Shown piece after piece: positions 13,108 through 25,800 of a DNA stretch of 64,000 nucleotides. Source of the stretch: Porodaedalea pini. Lineage: Eukaryota; Basidiomycota; Agaricomycetes; Hymenochaetales; Hymenochaetaceae. Every line of letters begins with the position of its first letter. Position 1 is the stretch's first letter. Under the pieces are notes generated by a model. It searched no databases, was not told the origin of the DNA, and saw only the letters and a program-made list of their open reading frames with translations. The stretch spans positions 744,001 through 808,000 of the forward strand of contig NBAY01000011.1 in NCBI GenBank assembly GCA_002794775.1, read 5' to 3'. A program made the translations under genes and the position numbers.

Positions 13108-14353
13108 TCATTGGCCGAAGTATGAATACACTTTTTTTTCCTTATCATTCAACAGCTCGTCTACAGAGTGTTTTCGCAAATTTATCCTTATCACCTTGTC
13201 TGTCATCTCCTCGCAGCCGCTTCCACCTTCGTCCGGCAGTTTCAAAAATACGAGTCTTGGAAAAGCCTTTGAAATTCGCTCCACAGAGTTCAATGACAAG
13301 TCAACATTCACCGTAATACCAACGGTTTCAAGACGACGGCTGATTGCAAGAGACCTTGAGGGCAGAAAGTTCATTGAGCAGTGCATCCACTTCCATTTTC
13401 AAACAAATGCACTGTAAAGCAAACCAGACATACTTTAAAAGCAGCTTCTTTAACAAAGGGAGACCTGCCTCAGATAATACAGATGCATTGAGCACGAAAC
13501 CCAAGGTTCTCAAATGAGGAAGAGATTGGAGAACCAATGATGCAAAATCCTTGATTTGGGCAAAAGAATTAAAGAGGACAAGAACAGCCAAGGATCGCAG
13601 TGGAATGGAAAGGAACAATTGCATTTGTACTGGCTGCAGAATTTCTGCTCGATGAAGCTTTGTTTTGGATAACGGTGCCCAGAAGACGGACACGACGCGA
13701 GAGAGAGATGTAGAACATATATATGGGAGCCAAGGTGCGTTAGATGAGGTAAAGCACTAGTTTCAAATTTCGAGGAAACGTGCGTTGATCGAGAAGGTGC
13801 GAGGGAAAGGGTTTTGATTGCATGTTGATTTTCGAGCCAATTGACCAAGGCTTTGTCCCAATCAAGAAAGAGAGAAAGTGCTTGGAGAGACGTATGTGTG
13901 CTGAAGAATGAGCGAGTTTGGACCATGTATCTGCAAATGAAGGGTCTGAGGGTGTTTCATAATAGCAAATGCGTTTGAGAGGATCTTGATGAGTGATTCA
14001 AGGAGTAGGGGTCTTATACGAGCTTTGATTAAGAATGACTTCGTATAGTGAGCGAGAACCGGACGACTCGCAAGTGTCTTGAGGCATGTAATGGTTGAAC
14101 GTGATTTCGATGCCAAATCGCACGAGATGTATCGGTACAGGATGCGTAGAGCAGCATCAGCACATGATTGACTACCTCGACATCTCGTTAAGGTGTGTGG
14201 GTCGCATTCCATGGCAATGGTACGCAGCAACTCTGCGGGCACCTTGGCGGTATCTGTAATAAGACCACAGTATTTGTTGAATATAAACGAACGCTACTTC
14301 GCTCGAAGAGACTCACTGATAGCGACAGGCTTCTCATCCATCCCTCCGCCCAT
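13108..14353 (-). CDS. F-box-like / leucine-rich protein
   Basis: The start at 14353 gives MGGGMDEKPVAI. After an intron (about 14255-14313) it continues NTAKVPAELLRTIAMECDPHT, an F-box-like beginning of the form common in Agaricomycete F-box proteins. Next come ADAALRILYRYISCD and leucine-rich segments such as LQALSLFLDWDKALVNWL, SLPHLRTLGFVL and AGLPLLKKLLLKYV. The last coding stretch ends at 13108. F-box proteins recruit substrates to SCF ubiquitin ligases through Skp1. Family assignment rests on the N-terminal pattern and weak LRR-like spacing. The junctions between about 13330 and 13440 do not resolve cleanly by eye, so the 3' end could be frameshifted or the gene decayed. Confidence 0.55.
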
Positions 14354-14712
14354 AAGGTCTGCTGTCTTGTGAACGATCTCAGTCTCGCGGAGGGAGGAGG
14401 TACATGTCCAATGCCAAAGAGTGCGGCTCGGATAAATGAAAAGCATCCGTTTTATCAGGAAAATATTTCTCATGCAACAATAGACTAGTAAATGCTCGAA
14501 CAATACGTGCGTCTCTCGCACTTCCTTTTATCTATGCATCGGGTTCAGCGATCGTCTCGATGCTTCATGTTCGTGTCTAAGTCGCATTGGAGTTGTGAAC
14601 GTTACGAGCCCCGAACTCTTACTATGCAGTACATTCTTGAGATTATCAACGCGTCGATGTCCTCGATCGGCGGTCTTCCTCTGTCTTGACTCTTGACACC
14701 ATATCTGCAAGT
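14354..14712. other. Divergent intergenic region upstream of the thiamine gene
   Basis: These 359 bp lie between divergent starts. I looked for a eukaryotic TPP riboswitch (conserved CUGAGA and matching arm) here and in the first introns of the THI6 gene and saw none. No gene is seen. Confidence 0.45.
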
Positions 14713-17009
14713 ATGCACTTCGTGGGCCCAATTGACTACTCGTTATACCTCGTAACAGGTCGAGAACTTCTTCCGCCGGGAGCAGTACGTCGTTTTGAGC
14801 GTATATGCACACGATGAACAGCTAAAAGTGACGGGATGACTAGGATTACTACGAAACCCTCGAAGAGGTATCTCTTCTCATCTTTGATTTAAGTCTTAGT
14901 CTAGAGTCGAGAACTGATAGCAATATTTCCAATTTAAAGGCTCTGAAGGGCGGCGTTACCGTCGTGCAAGTAAGAGAGAAGGATACGGACACGAGAGAGG
15001 TGAGTGTTTTCGCGTGCCGTGCATATATACGGGTAGCAAACCTGAATCCCCTGCACACGCATAGTTCCTCGAAATTGCTCAGAGGACAAAGGAAATTTGC
15101 CATAAGTATAATGTCCCAGTTCTCATAAATGATAGGTATGAACTTTTCATGGCAAGGTGACATTCGCCATACATAGTGCCAGACTGAACATATACTCTAC
15201 AGAATCGATATCGCACTCGCGATGGGTGCGGATGGCGTGCACGTTGGCCAATCCGACATGCCTGCTCGTACGGCACGCTCGCTCCTTCCCGAGAGCTCGA
15301 TTCTGGGTGTCTCTGCGAATGCGCCTGCTGAGGCGGCGACAGCAGCAGTAGACGGCGCAGATTACATTGGAATCGGACCCATTTGGAGTACATCGACAAA
15401 AAAAGACATCAAGAATGTGCTCGGTGTACGCGGAGTCGGCCCAATTCTCGACGCCCTCGAGGGAACCGCCGTAAAGTCCGTTGGTATAGGTGCACTATCT
15501 CCATTTTCGCGAGCGCTTCCCATGTTGACGTTCTGTATTGGCCAGCTGGAATTAATGAAGGGAACGTGTTGCGGACGCTCCATGGCTCGGTCTCAGTGAG
15601 CGATCAGACGTTAAACGGCGTTGCGGTTGTGAGCGCTCTCATGGCTTCCGCACAACCGTACGACGCTGCGAAGGGTCTTTCCAAGATCATCCGGGCGTTC
15701 CTCTCGACGCCGACGCTCGTGTCCGGACCTGATACGTCTTCTCTGCATGCTGAAAGTATCGTGAAGGCCATCGCCGGCCTTTTATCCAAAATTCGCGAAG
15801 AGGGTCCTGTAATTCACCAAGTGAGAAGTAGCGTTGTTCACTAGTTCATGGTATACACCTGACCATGTCTGGTTCTTACTTTTCTATCCTGCTCGGAATC
15901 CAGATTACGAACAACGTCGTGATCAATCAGTCAGCGAATGTCACCTTGGCTCTAGGTGCAAGCCCGATCATGGCCACTGCTCCGCAGGAAATGCAGGACC
16001 TGAGCAAAGTGAGCGGTGCGCTGCTCGTCAACTTTGGGACGATAACCGACAAGGCCGGAATGCTCGAAGCAGGTAAGCAAACCAACGGTGGTTCAAACAA
16101 ATGAACAAATGAACTGATTGAATGCTCGCTCATCTTGCTGGGTAAAGGAAAATGGGTGAACGCTAGGAAGAATCCTGTAGTCTTTGACCCGGTGGCCATT
16201 GGGGCGACAAAGTTCCGTTATGAAGCAGCGCAAGGTGTGCACTCTTCATGGTCTTGGTTCTCAATCTTGCTGAACCACGCGCACGCGGCTAAGAGCTACT
16301 TAATACATGGCAAGCTTCTGTCATCAAGGGTAATCCAGCCGAGATAGGTACCCTCGCCAAGTCAGACGAGGTAAGGGTCAATGTGTTCATAGGAACCTAC
16401 AACAGTAGATAAGAGTTTCAAAAAAGGTCAAGTCAAGAGGGGTCGACAGTGTCGGTGGTGGCTTCATAAACCCGGCGCCGATGCTCTGCCAACTTGCCCG
16501 AAAAGAACGTGAGTCCCTTGCCTTCCACTGTCATAATGATTGACTAAAGTATGCGTGAAATCTATCATATCAGGTTGCATCATAGCCATGACGGGAAAGA
16601 TAGATTGGGTCTCCGATGGGAGCATCACGATCAGTTCGTCGAACGGACACGAACTCCTTGCGAGCATCACGGGCTCAGGCTGCATCGTCGGCACCAGCGT
16701 CGCGACGTTCTGTGCCGCTGCGAACATCGTGGGCAAACCCGACAACGCGGACCAGGATTCCCAACTTGTGTGTGGAAATATGTTAATTGGGGCCATGGGA
16801 GGGTAAGTCTTTGTATATCAAGGTCCTTATTGATAGCACTTAATAAGCGGCATGGCAGCATTCTGGCGATTACCGTCGCCTCCGAGCTGGCCGCAATGAG
16901 AGAAGACGTGAAGGGAACAGGCACGTTTTTGCCAGCACTGATAGATGAATTGTACCACTTGACGCCAGAGAAGATCCTCGAAAATGCTCATGTTGAGATA
17001 CATTCATAG
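14713..17009 (+). CDS. THI6: Bifunctional thiamine-phosphate synthase / hydroxyethylthiazole kinase
   Basis: The N-terminal half is a thiamine-phosphate synthase TIM barrel. It reads MHFVGPIDYSLYLVTGRELL, then GGVTVVQVREKDTDTREF, VPVLINDR, MGADGVHVGQSDMPA, DYIGIGPIW and VGIGGINEGNV (phosphate loop). The C-terminal half is a hydroxyethylthiazole kinase: NNVVINQSANVTLALGASPI, GALLVNFGTITDKAGML, PVVFDPVAIGATKFR, IKGNPAEIGTLA, the catalytic-cysteine loop ITGSGCIVGTSVA, and an end near EIHS at 17007-17009. The enzyme phosphorylates the thiazole moiety and couples HET-P with HMP-PP to make thiamine phosphate. The fusion is the normal fungal arrangement (yeast Thi6). At least eight short introns split it. 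The exons I can follow keep phase, for example YYETLEE/ALKGGVT across 14869-14938. The protein looks complete. Confidence 0.95.
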
Positions 17010-17122
17010 GACGGACAAGTTGCTCATGCGATGTACCCTATTGCTTAGCAGCGTTTTAGGCTGTCTTCATATACTTCGATCGAATTGGTTATTGAATGCT
17101 ACTGATAATCACGATCATTTGC

Positions 17123-18665
17123 CTACGCTAGGACCTTCGAGAAAGGCATCTCCTTTGTCGGCTGCAGCCAATTCTTTTCGTCGTAGACTGCATCCGGCGC
17201 CGATTCAATCATATGAAAAGTATACGCAAATCGCGTGAATGGACTTGTGTTTCGTTCAGACTTATGAAGCACACTCCCGTGGATGATGACCAGGTCACCT
17301 GTGTTGTATTCAGAAGTCAGTAAAAAAATCAACAGAATAGAATAGACTCTCAAAAAAAAAAAAAAGGGGGGGGGGGGGGGGGGGGGCTGAAGAAGAAAAA
17401 GTGCTTCACCGGGTTCACACGCTTCCAAGATGTACTTTCCCTGAGCCTTTGGAGGAGCCTCCGAGCTTGTAATCAGCTCCTCAAATCCCGTTCCTCCCTG
17501 TGGGAGGCGACGAAGCGCTTCACGATGGGTGTAGTCTTGTGTGATCCGGGGAGGAACGACAAGGCGCCGTTCTCTGGCGTACATTTCTCCAATGCAAACC
17601 AAAATCCGAGAGCAGTAGGTGGGTCTGTGTACTTCATGAAACGGTGGCGACTTCAGATGAACAGCGTTCCTTCCCGAGCCGCAATTCGAAAGAATGGCTC
17701 ACCAAGAAAGTTCTGTATTGGATAAGACTTCAATTAGCGTGCTTGGATTTAGGAAGAACTAAGTGGCGCACGAATCATTGTGTTCTCCAACTAGAACACA
17801 ATCATTAAACACTCGTATAAGTCACGGTTGTCTGATTAATTAAGAACGCCGTACCTTCGCCACCGATCTGTGGCTGCTTGGTGATCACCATAGATTGCAA
17901 AGCTAACGTTATTTTTCAAACTCCTGTCCCTTTTGGCGTGCCTCATAAGAGCTACTTACCAACTGGGTCCTTGTGAAACCGTAAGTCGCGGACAAGAGCC
18001 TTGACTCGTTCATTCTGAAGAGTAACTTTCCTGAACGCGGGATCCAATTCATGCAAGGCTGAAAGTGAAATATGATAAACTCTGATTTGAATAAAGCAGA
18101 AGGGTCTAATGCTAGTGAGAAAGGCTGCACGCACCGTGTCCTATCTTGTTTACAGCCTTGTTCTTATCTCGCGTTAGCTTTCCCTGCGCATCGACCGCGT
18201 CCTCTTCTAGGAAGAAGCGGATCTTGTCGCCCGACGTCAGGAAGTAGTCATCTCCGACGTGGTTATCTTCTCCTGTCGTAAATTTCGTCTTCGGACGAGC
18301 ACAAAAGGCAGTCAAACTCGGTGCTTGTTTTACGACTAAGACATATTGATCACCTTCGGGTGGTCATCGATATTGAACTCGTCAAGGAGCTGTCTCGCTC
18401 TGTCGAGCAGCGCGATTGTCTCTTCAGGTGTTAAGAACTCCCGAATGCAGAGGTATCTGGATCGCAAGTATGAGACGAGATCTATACAATGGAATAATGC
18501 CAAAATGGTTGTGGCATATTGAATAACTTACCCATCTCTGTCAAACTAGCGCAGACTTCAGCAGCTGAAGACAGGTAACTTGGAGTGCCAGACGCGACAA
18601 TGTGCCAGAAATTTCACCTGATCAATTTGATCCTGTGTAAGATACTTTAGTTGATCTAGTGCCAT
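17123..18665 (-). CDS. Phytanoyl-CoA dioxygenase (PhyH/PHYHD1-like) family protein
   Basis: The start at 18665 gives MALDQLKYLTQDQIDQVKF. Next come FDRDGYLCIREFLTPEE, LRPKTKFTTGEDNHVGDDYF, VNKIGHG/ALHELDPAF and SMVITKQPQIGGE. After two correctly phased introns comes VGEHNDSTFLYTDPPTALGF, holding the first two iron ligands as H-x-D (HND). The distal part has NGALSFLPGSHK, then DLVIIHGSVLHKSERN, whose first or second His would be the third ligand, and AYTFHMIE. The stop is at 17123. The architecture matches 2-oxoglutarate/Fe(II) dioxygenases of the PHYHD1 group, whose fungal substrates are mostly unknown. The single apparent in-frame stop in the middle disappears when the GTGAGC...GAAG intron at about 17620-17690 is spliced, so the gene looks functional. 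One intron carries a long homopolymer tract (17352-17386). Confidence 0.88.
17352..17386. repeat. A14-G21 homopurine tract in an intron
   Basis: Fourteen A followed directly by twenty-one G on the plus strand (C21-T14 on the coding strand) lie inside an intron of the PhyH-family gene. The poly-C/poly-T is upstream of the 3' splice site on the sense strand. Length is probably unstable. Confidence 0.95.
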
Positions 18666-19270
18666 TGTTAACGTCGAGGAAACTGTAAATGTCTTTCAGA
18701 CGTAGTGCCTAACGGTAAAGAACCGGAGCGCATTTATCTCCGATAACATTACCGTAACATTGTTATGTTCCTCACGTAGAGTGTAGTAACAGTCACGCGT
18801 ACAGTAGGAAACCACGCATTCGTCTATTTGTCTAGTAATACAAACTCGGAACTCCATGTTCGCCTCGTCAAAAAAGCTGAAACATGGCTACCGAGGACTT
18901 CCACAAAAGAAAAGCAGAATAAAGGTAGGAAACAAGTAAGAACACATAGCAAACATGAAATAATTCCAGGGTAACTAGAGGGTAAAAAGACGAGTCTCAA
19001 CAGCCCGTCGAAAACCAAAGTACCGTCGTATGCATGTGAGACCGCCAGAATGAATGAGATCACTATAGTACCTTTGAAAGCGAATTAAAATACCATGGAC
19101 CAGAGATTGTCCTCCAAATGTCGTAAAAAAACACGTGTTGTAATGCCAGGTGAGATGGGTGTTGTGTGACAAGTGACGAAAGCAAATTGGTTAGGGAATG
19201 CGAATGGTGGAACTCTGACGGAGAAAGATGGAAAGATGGAAAGGCATGAAAGAAAGACGCAGCGAGGCTA
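18666..19270. other. Intergenic region
   Basis: This is the promoter side of the PhyH-family gene and the 3' flank of CDC24. Short GAAAGATG repeats lie near 19224-19240. No gene is recognised. Confidence 0.5.
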
Positions 19271-22200
19271 TCAAGAGACGTAAAGCGTCACTTGGTTGCC
19301 GGAGTGCATGGTCTCGAACGCCATCTGAACGTCCTCTGTTGATCCCAGCGACACCATATCTCCGTCCTCGTCAACGTATTTAACTTTGAGAGGCCCATCA
19401 TCTCGCCGAGGCCCACATAACCTGATCTTCTTTCCAACCTTCTCCACCAGCTCCTCATACTCCGTTGTTCTCGTCACTTGGATGACGAAGATGTCCTCCA
19501 AGAAGTGCACCTTCACCTTTACCATCGGAGAGAAACTAAGTGGCGGCGACATAGACGATGGCTTCTGGAGGTGCACCTGCGATCGCGAAGTGCGCAAGGT
19601 AGATCCAGGAAGCGAAGAGTCGCTCGACCCAAATGGAGTGATCGGCGAAGTGCTGTGGGGAGAGTAATCCGAGCTCTCCCCAGTTGATTGGCTCGACCCA
19701 CTTCCTCTCTTACTGCTTGCAACCGAACTTGTTACCGAACCCTTCGAGACCTCCGTCCAATGCGATTTTGGCAAAGGCGGGGGCTGCGATGGCGGTGGAG
19801 GATTATATACACTCGGCTGACTGGCGCTCCGCGACCGCATCGTTGGCCTTGACGGGGCCCGAGTAAGCGGTGATACTGCGCGATCGCTCTCGGTGTCGTA
19901 CGTCGAATTGAGCCTGTTTGAACTGAATTTACTTCGAAGCGTTGGCTGCGGCCGGGCGTTCACACCAGGCCCAAAACTCATGTCCGAGGCATCCGATGTC
20001 AAACGAGGAGGGCCAGGAGGCCTGCCGTGTAGAAGCGGATTAGGTAGAGCACCCACGGGCGGTGGAGGTGGTGGCGGCATCGGCTGACCATTCTTTCGCC
20101 ATGCCCGCAGGGTGGACCCGTTTTGGTCCTCCGTCCGTGCTCGTGGCCTGTCATATCCGCCATTTGGATCGCGTTCCTGGACCATGCTCTGAGAGACGTT
20201 ACCACGACGAGTGCCCACGGGAGTCCCACGACCAGAAGACGGCGCATACTGAGATGCTGGCTGGTAATCATCGTAGTCCTCATCAAACCCGTGACCGATG
20301 TCTTGAGGATAGCCGCTGGGCCCCGCGCCATTGCTACCAGCGTAGTAGCCACCATTAGGAATGTTATTTTCGCGCGATCGATAATCGTCATAGTCGAAGG
20401 ATGTAGGTGGATTGCGTCGCGTGGCAGACGAAGGAGCTGAGACCGGAGACATGGCACCACCATAGTTTGCCGCCGAAGTGGACGACAACTTACGGGCTAC
20501 TTCATTTGGATGGCGGAAATGTGAAGGGTTTGTACTGTTAGCTTGCACAGCGGAGATGTTTCGTTGCGACTCCGGGCCTCTGCGCGCCTGCGTTTTCTCG
20601 ATGAGCATATTGATCGCACTTTCCCACTTGTTGAGCTGCTCTTCCGACCGGCATCTCAACGTGAAGTATTCAAAATCGTCATCCCCTCGCCACCAGACTT
20701 GCAGCGAGTACTGCGGTGTCGTCGGACCTAACAGATGAAAAGAATCAGAACCATGCAAATGAAAGTCAAATTTTAAACCTACCGGGTATGATACTGTGAC
20801 GAGTGTGAGTTACGTTATTCAAGAAGATACGGCCTTTCAACAGAAGCGGCGTAGTCTTCTTTCTAGAGGGCCCCATCCCGCCAGGCAGAGACATCGCATG
20901 CTTCTTGAGCATGGAATTGCTCTTGCTGCTCTTCCGGATGGTACCCCCATTCGCTGTCGGGAGAACTTCCTTGCAGCACAGGATAATTTTCTCGAAGAGA
21001 AAAACGTGGTACTCGCGGTCGATGTCCATCTTCATGACCATAAAGATGTCTTCCAGGATGAGCTCGCCAAAATTAGAGAGATGGTGGCCCTTCCAGTCTT
21101 CCACACGAGCTTCGAGGCTTGCGACCGTTTGTAAGTTTTCCGATCGTCGTTGTGCTTCATTGATCCTGTCCGTAACTCGCTTTGCAGATTCGAGACCCTT
21201 CTGAAGTTCATCATAGTAGGGATAGTCGGAGTTCGCGGCAGCTTTGAGGAGCGACTAAATCCAGTTACACATCAGCTTTCGGTGACGGCTGAAAATTTCG
21301 TCACTCACCTCAAGTAAAAGAGGGTATTTGCAGATACGCTGGATAGGTTTGATGAGGAATGCGGGAAGCTCAGACTTGGCGTTGATGAGGGTTACGGCCT
21401 ACAAAGGAAAATATCGTGAGAAATATATACCCGAATGCAGGTAAATGCAATAAAAAATAGAGTGCATCAAACCCGGAAGAAAGGGTTAGGTGCGCGTCGC
21501 CACGGGAGCCGCCGTGTGAGCAAGCGAGTGAACAGCAAAGCGAGGGTTCGACTCAGTTGCCACACAGGATGGGAATGCAAGCTCGATGGCAACTGGAAGG
21601 AGGAGGCGTCGCAGACGGAAATGATACGCACCATGAGGTTTGATTCCACAGTCAACAGGATATCCATCGCCTCTGAGTAATTAGCACAATACGGCTCATA
21701 AACGGAAAATTCATTCTCCTATTGTTCCGGATGAGGGAATGGAGCCAAAGGGCGCGAACAAAGGCGAGTGAAAGCGGACGAAAGCGACGTTTGCATACGG
21801 AAAAAATGCATAAGAGGACGAGATAGGAGTAAGCAAGGGATGCAAAAAAGGTCCCGTTCAGCGGATGACAGCAAAAAGGGGACGGACAGGACGTACATTC
21901 TCAATGAAATGAAGTCCCCAACGTTGTTCCTTCCATGGCAACTCTGCCACACCCTCAAGCTTGATCAGGAAACGCCGTTGGAAGTCAAGGAGTTTGCTGA
22001 GCCCGGGGAATAGGAGATGAATTGTATCCTGGTCTATTGCACTACTCGAGTTAAGCGCAACTGCGTATTTCTATTGACGAGCGTAAGACGCATCAGCTCA
22101 TGAGCATCAAGCGAGGCAGGGGTGGCACGAACCTGCATATGTTCTAAGTCCTGTACGTATTTACGTTCCGTCTCCACAATTTCGCGTATGATGTTGTTGC

Positions 22201-22899
22201 GAGCATTTTCCTGGGCATTTACCGGAGCGGGCTGCATTGGTGAATCAGGGTGAATGAGCGAATCGGTCGATTCGTGCGATGGAAGCAACGAAGGCGGTGA
22301 CATAGGCGGTGCCTCCTGAAAGCAGTCGTCTGGTAGACGGTCGACGAGGCGAGTAACACAGTTCACGACCTGAGACCGAGAGACATTTTAGAAGACTTGA
22401 GAGTGAGCAGTTTGTGAGCACAAACCTTGACGAAACCCTCCGTCGACTTGCGGTCCAACAATTGGGTCGCGGTGAACGTATCATAAAGGTCATCATTACC
22501 GCCAATGGCCATGGCGAAGTGGACGATGGCCTTCTTCATCGCCTTGCTATCTTTCGTGTCGATGGACTCCGGGTCCGTGTCGATGCTAGCGATTGGGGTA
22601 ACGTTTGGTAGAAGGTTATGTAAAAAGCAGAGTGGGACGCCGAGTGCAAAGCAGTCCCACAGCTGGGTGACGGGGTCGACAGACGTGCGCGCCTCTGAGC
22701 CTGAGCTGATAGCAAAGTACGGACTGAAGTTGTGGACGCGGAGGAGGCGAGCCCGAAGCTGTGAGCATTGTTGGTAGAGGGAGGTCGAGGACGCGGCGGA
22801 CTTGTTGAGGAAGGTGTTGTGGGCAACGGGGGTGTCGATCTGGAGGCCGGCGGTGGAGATGACCGACCTTTTGCGGCCGGCTGTGGCGGCGGCGGACAT
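19271..22899 (-). CDS. CDC24: Cdc24-type Rho guanine-nucleotide exchange factor
   Basis: The start at 22899 gives MSAAATAGRKRSVIST. An in-frame ATG at 23055 exists, but its extension is not family-like. The calponin-homology-like Cdc24 N-terminal domain follows, with LYQQCSQLRARLLRVHNFSP and LWDCFALGVPLCFLHNLLP. The DH domain starts at about 22205 with NNIIREIVETERKYVQDLEHMQ-like sequence. The PH domain, about 21105-20620, contains WKGHHLSNFGELILEDIF, YHVFLFEKIILCC and YSLQVWWRGDDDFEYFTLRC. A long Ser/Pro-rich linker leads to a C-terminal PB1 domain (VKVKVHFLEDIFVIQVTRTT, VKYVDEDGDMVSLG) ending at 19271. Cdc24 loads GTP on Cdc42 at sites of polarised growth. The PB1 domain binds the Bem1 scaffold. 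Domain order and length match fungal Cdc24, and the gene looks intact. Confidence 0.95.
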
Positions 22900-25800
22900 G
22901 GCGTGCAAGCGAGGAGACGCTGTTGAGGAGGCCACGAACGACGACGATTGACAAGGAGTGTGGGATGGGTTATGCACAAGTTCACTGTGGGACGCAGTAA
23001 GTAGTTGGCACTTGTTCATTGAAAGTCCCTGCCATATATGGCATCTCCTTCCCATGACAATAGAATCACAGGATCACGCGGTCACGGCCCATGGCCTTGT
23101 CTCCGGTCCCCAATTAGGCGGGCTCCAAGGGCCCGGGCCCCGGCCATTGACCTCCTTTGGTCTAGTCCTGTGTGTTTATTCCCTTTTTCCTTGTCTCCTT
23201 TGCCGCTTGTGCCCTGGTCGCCTTGCGCTCCTTCAGCTGCTTTGCTGCAAAACTTTCATTATCTATCTCACAAAAAGAGGATGTGGAGGTTGTGAACTGA
23301 GTAGTTGTATCATGACTGATGGACTGCCCCATCGGGTGGTTGCTAAGTGCGTGAGCACCCTCTGTCGACTAGTCAGATCGAAGCATCCAATTGAACACCC
23401 ATCCTCTGCTTCTCTTTCCGTGCCCTCCTTCTCTTTCCATTCTCTGCCAGAAATCCTATTCGTCGGCACTGCTCTGTGCAGGATGCCGCCTCTCCTACGC
23501 CACAAACCCCTCGAGCCACCAGACGCTGACGCCGTGTCCGCATGAGATTGAATCTAATCGTGATCGCCTACTATACGTCTACAATCAAGGTAAATCTCTC
23601 TCGACCCCACTTCGTTTCCGTCACCATCCGCCTTGAAATTGAACACAGTTCTGCATCGGAATTGAGCACGGAAAGCCTGTGAATGTCTGTACTGTATGTA
23701 TGTATGCGAAGGTTCACAGCATCATGAAGGCTCTGCACAATTCATTGACCACCAACTCCGATATCTTCTTTAACTGCCGGATACAGCTCAATGTGCTCAG
23801 GTTCGTGCCGATACGCCAAGGCATGCGCGGGATTATAACTTTGATAGGGCACGAGTGCCTAATGAGGGATATGCAATTTACATGCTCATCTTCCCTTCTC
23901 CCGAGCTCTAGATTAGACGTGTTTCCAGGGGGACAGACGGTAACAGTTACAAGTCGGTCCTCCATCCATGAGTCAGAAACCATGATCTGTCGACCAAAGG
24001 TTCGCTCATTTTTTGCTCACATTGCACGGCTACACTGCTAGTACGAGCTTGCACATGTTCCATCGACGTCTTTACAGGTCTAATTCGTCTGTTCAAAAAC
24101 ACCTACCGAGTTCCGCTGCCGCCGCACCAGATAACATCATCTTGCATCAAAGCTTGCACATGTCCCTCATTCTAGCCGAAACTCTACTGCATATCATTTT
24201 ATTTTGCCTGGCATCATGGACCCTTCCAACGACGGTCACTAGTGCTGGTCTGTGAAGAAACCTTCCAACTTGGCTGGTTCCCCCGGCTGCTATACACAGT
24301 AATTCTACCGGTTTTCGAATCTGAAAAAGTGGTTTCCTTCCTCCCCTCAAATCCTTTTTCAGAGCCACTCAATGCGACTCAATCTTCAATCGAATCAAGT
24401 GGAAGTCCGGGCCCCGGGTCAGCGGCCATAGTGCGCGACTTTGGTGCCCCTCTGATCTGCGCGAAGGTTGTAAACGCCCGCTGACCCCCCACCGGCGATT
24501 GCAATTTTCTTCAGCGAGATGGACAATGTAGATGATCGCTAACCACCACAAAGCGCCCATGAAATTCGGTAGCGACTAAGCGCAAGAAAATTTACGCAAG
24601 TTGTGACCATCGAGACGCTCTTGCTGCTGAAAATTTATTTCTCGGTGTATCCAGATCAACCGGCTTGATGCGTCATATGTTTTCGCCGAAGCCGCCCGTC
24701 AGCGGCCGCCACTTCTTCCCAGCACTGAGAAAAAAACATAGGCCTAGGCATGGATTCTGTATGAGTACGGGAATAGACGGGATCACTTTAGCACAACGCA
24801 AAGCACTTGGCTTTCTGTGGTAGAGTGGATAAATATATCTTGCGCGCACCTCGACCATAAACATGGATAGGAAAAGCTCCGTTGTGTCTTTTGCTTGTGA
24901 ATTCACGAACATGAAACAACTTCTCTGTACGCAAGCAAATAGTTTGACACGCACGCGGGAATCAAGTCGCAAAGAGAACACGACGTCCATGTTCGTACTG
25001 AGGACGCGGGGGATTGTACTAGTGCTATTGAGGCGTTCATTGAAAGCAAAGCGGTCGAAGCGTGTACACTTGGACGTACTGTATCTTCAAAGAACGCACT
25101 TCCCCGTCTCACGTCTAAGCCAGCAGGCCCGAGTCGGATTTAGGACTGCAGCCGCACATACACTGACATAGATATATTTCAAGCGCTTGATGTTTAACAG
25201 CTGTCAGAATGGAGTTGCCAATGCCCGGTTCTTCTTATTACAATCTCTCGCAGGTTTGAATGGCGGACGTTAATTCCGCATCCTTGCATGCCAACGCCAA
25301 TGAGCATCATTGACTCGATATATAGACGGCTTCCATGCGTCGTCACTGCCAGACCGTCCGATAGAGCATTGATAGGTCAATCAAAGAGACCGCATAAAAT
25401 TAGACGTCGTAAACAAAGCAGGTCCGCGTCGTTCACGATTTCGAGCTAAATACAGGTGTCTGAATATCAGACGCCGTAGATGCAGCGTCGGAGCGCCCGC
25501 CTCCTCCATCGCGTCCAACATCATAGACCGTGCTTCGAGCTTAGTTTAGCACCCCGGGCGGCCACCAGATGCGAGATTGAGTCGGATGGGTGGGCATAGC
25601 TCCAGATGAGAATAATGAAACATCTCAGAGAGCTTCTCTGAGGAAGCTTTCTTGATGAGCATCCGCCGGAGTCCTACTTAAGTACAGGCTCAGGCCGACT
25701 GTGCTGCAGGTGGTATGACGAGCGATCAATGCAACTTTGCGGAGGAGATCAATGGGGTTACTTACGGTTGATAAGGCAAGAGTGCGTCTGTAGAGTTATC

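Noticed and set aside
14354..14712. TPP riboswitch upstream of THI6
   Set aside because: No CUGAGA core with a matching pyrophosphate-sensing arm was found. Fungal TPP switches usually sit in THI4- and NMT1-type genes.
17610..17730. Apparent stop codon inside the PhyH-family gene
   Set aside because: Two properly phased GT-AG introns (GTGCGC...ACAG and GTGAGC...GAAG) remove it and restore HNDSTFLYTDPP.
21544..21553. GGTTCGACTC, resembling a tRNA T-loop
   Set aside because: No matching acceptor, D or anticodon arms around it. It lies within an intron region of CDC24.
24673..25171. Pairs of about 100-codon open frames on both strands in the gene-poor region
   Set aside because: They overlap each other on opposite strands, have no recognisable motifs, and are in the range expected by chance.
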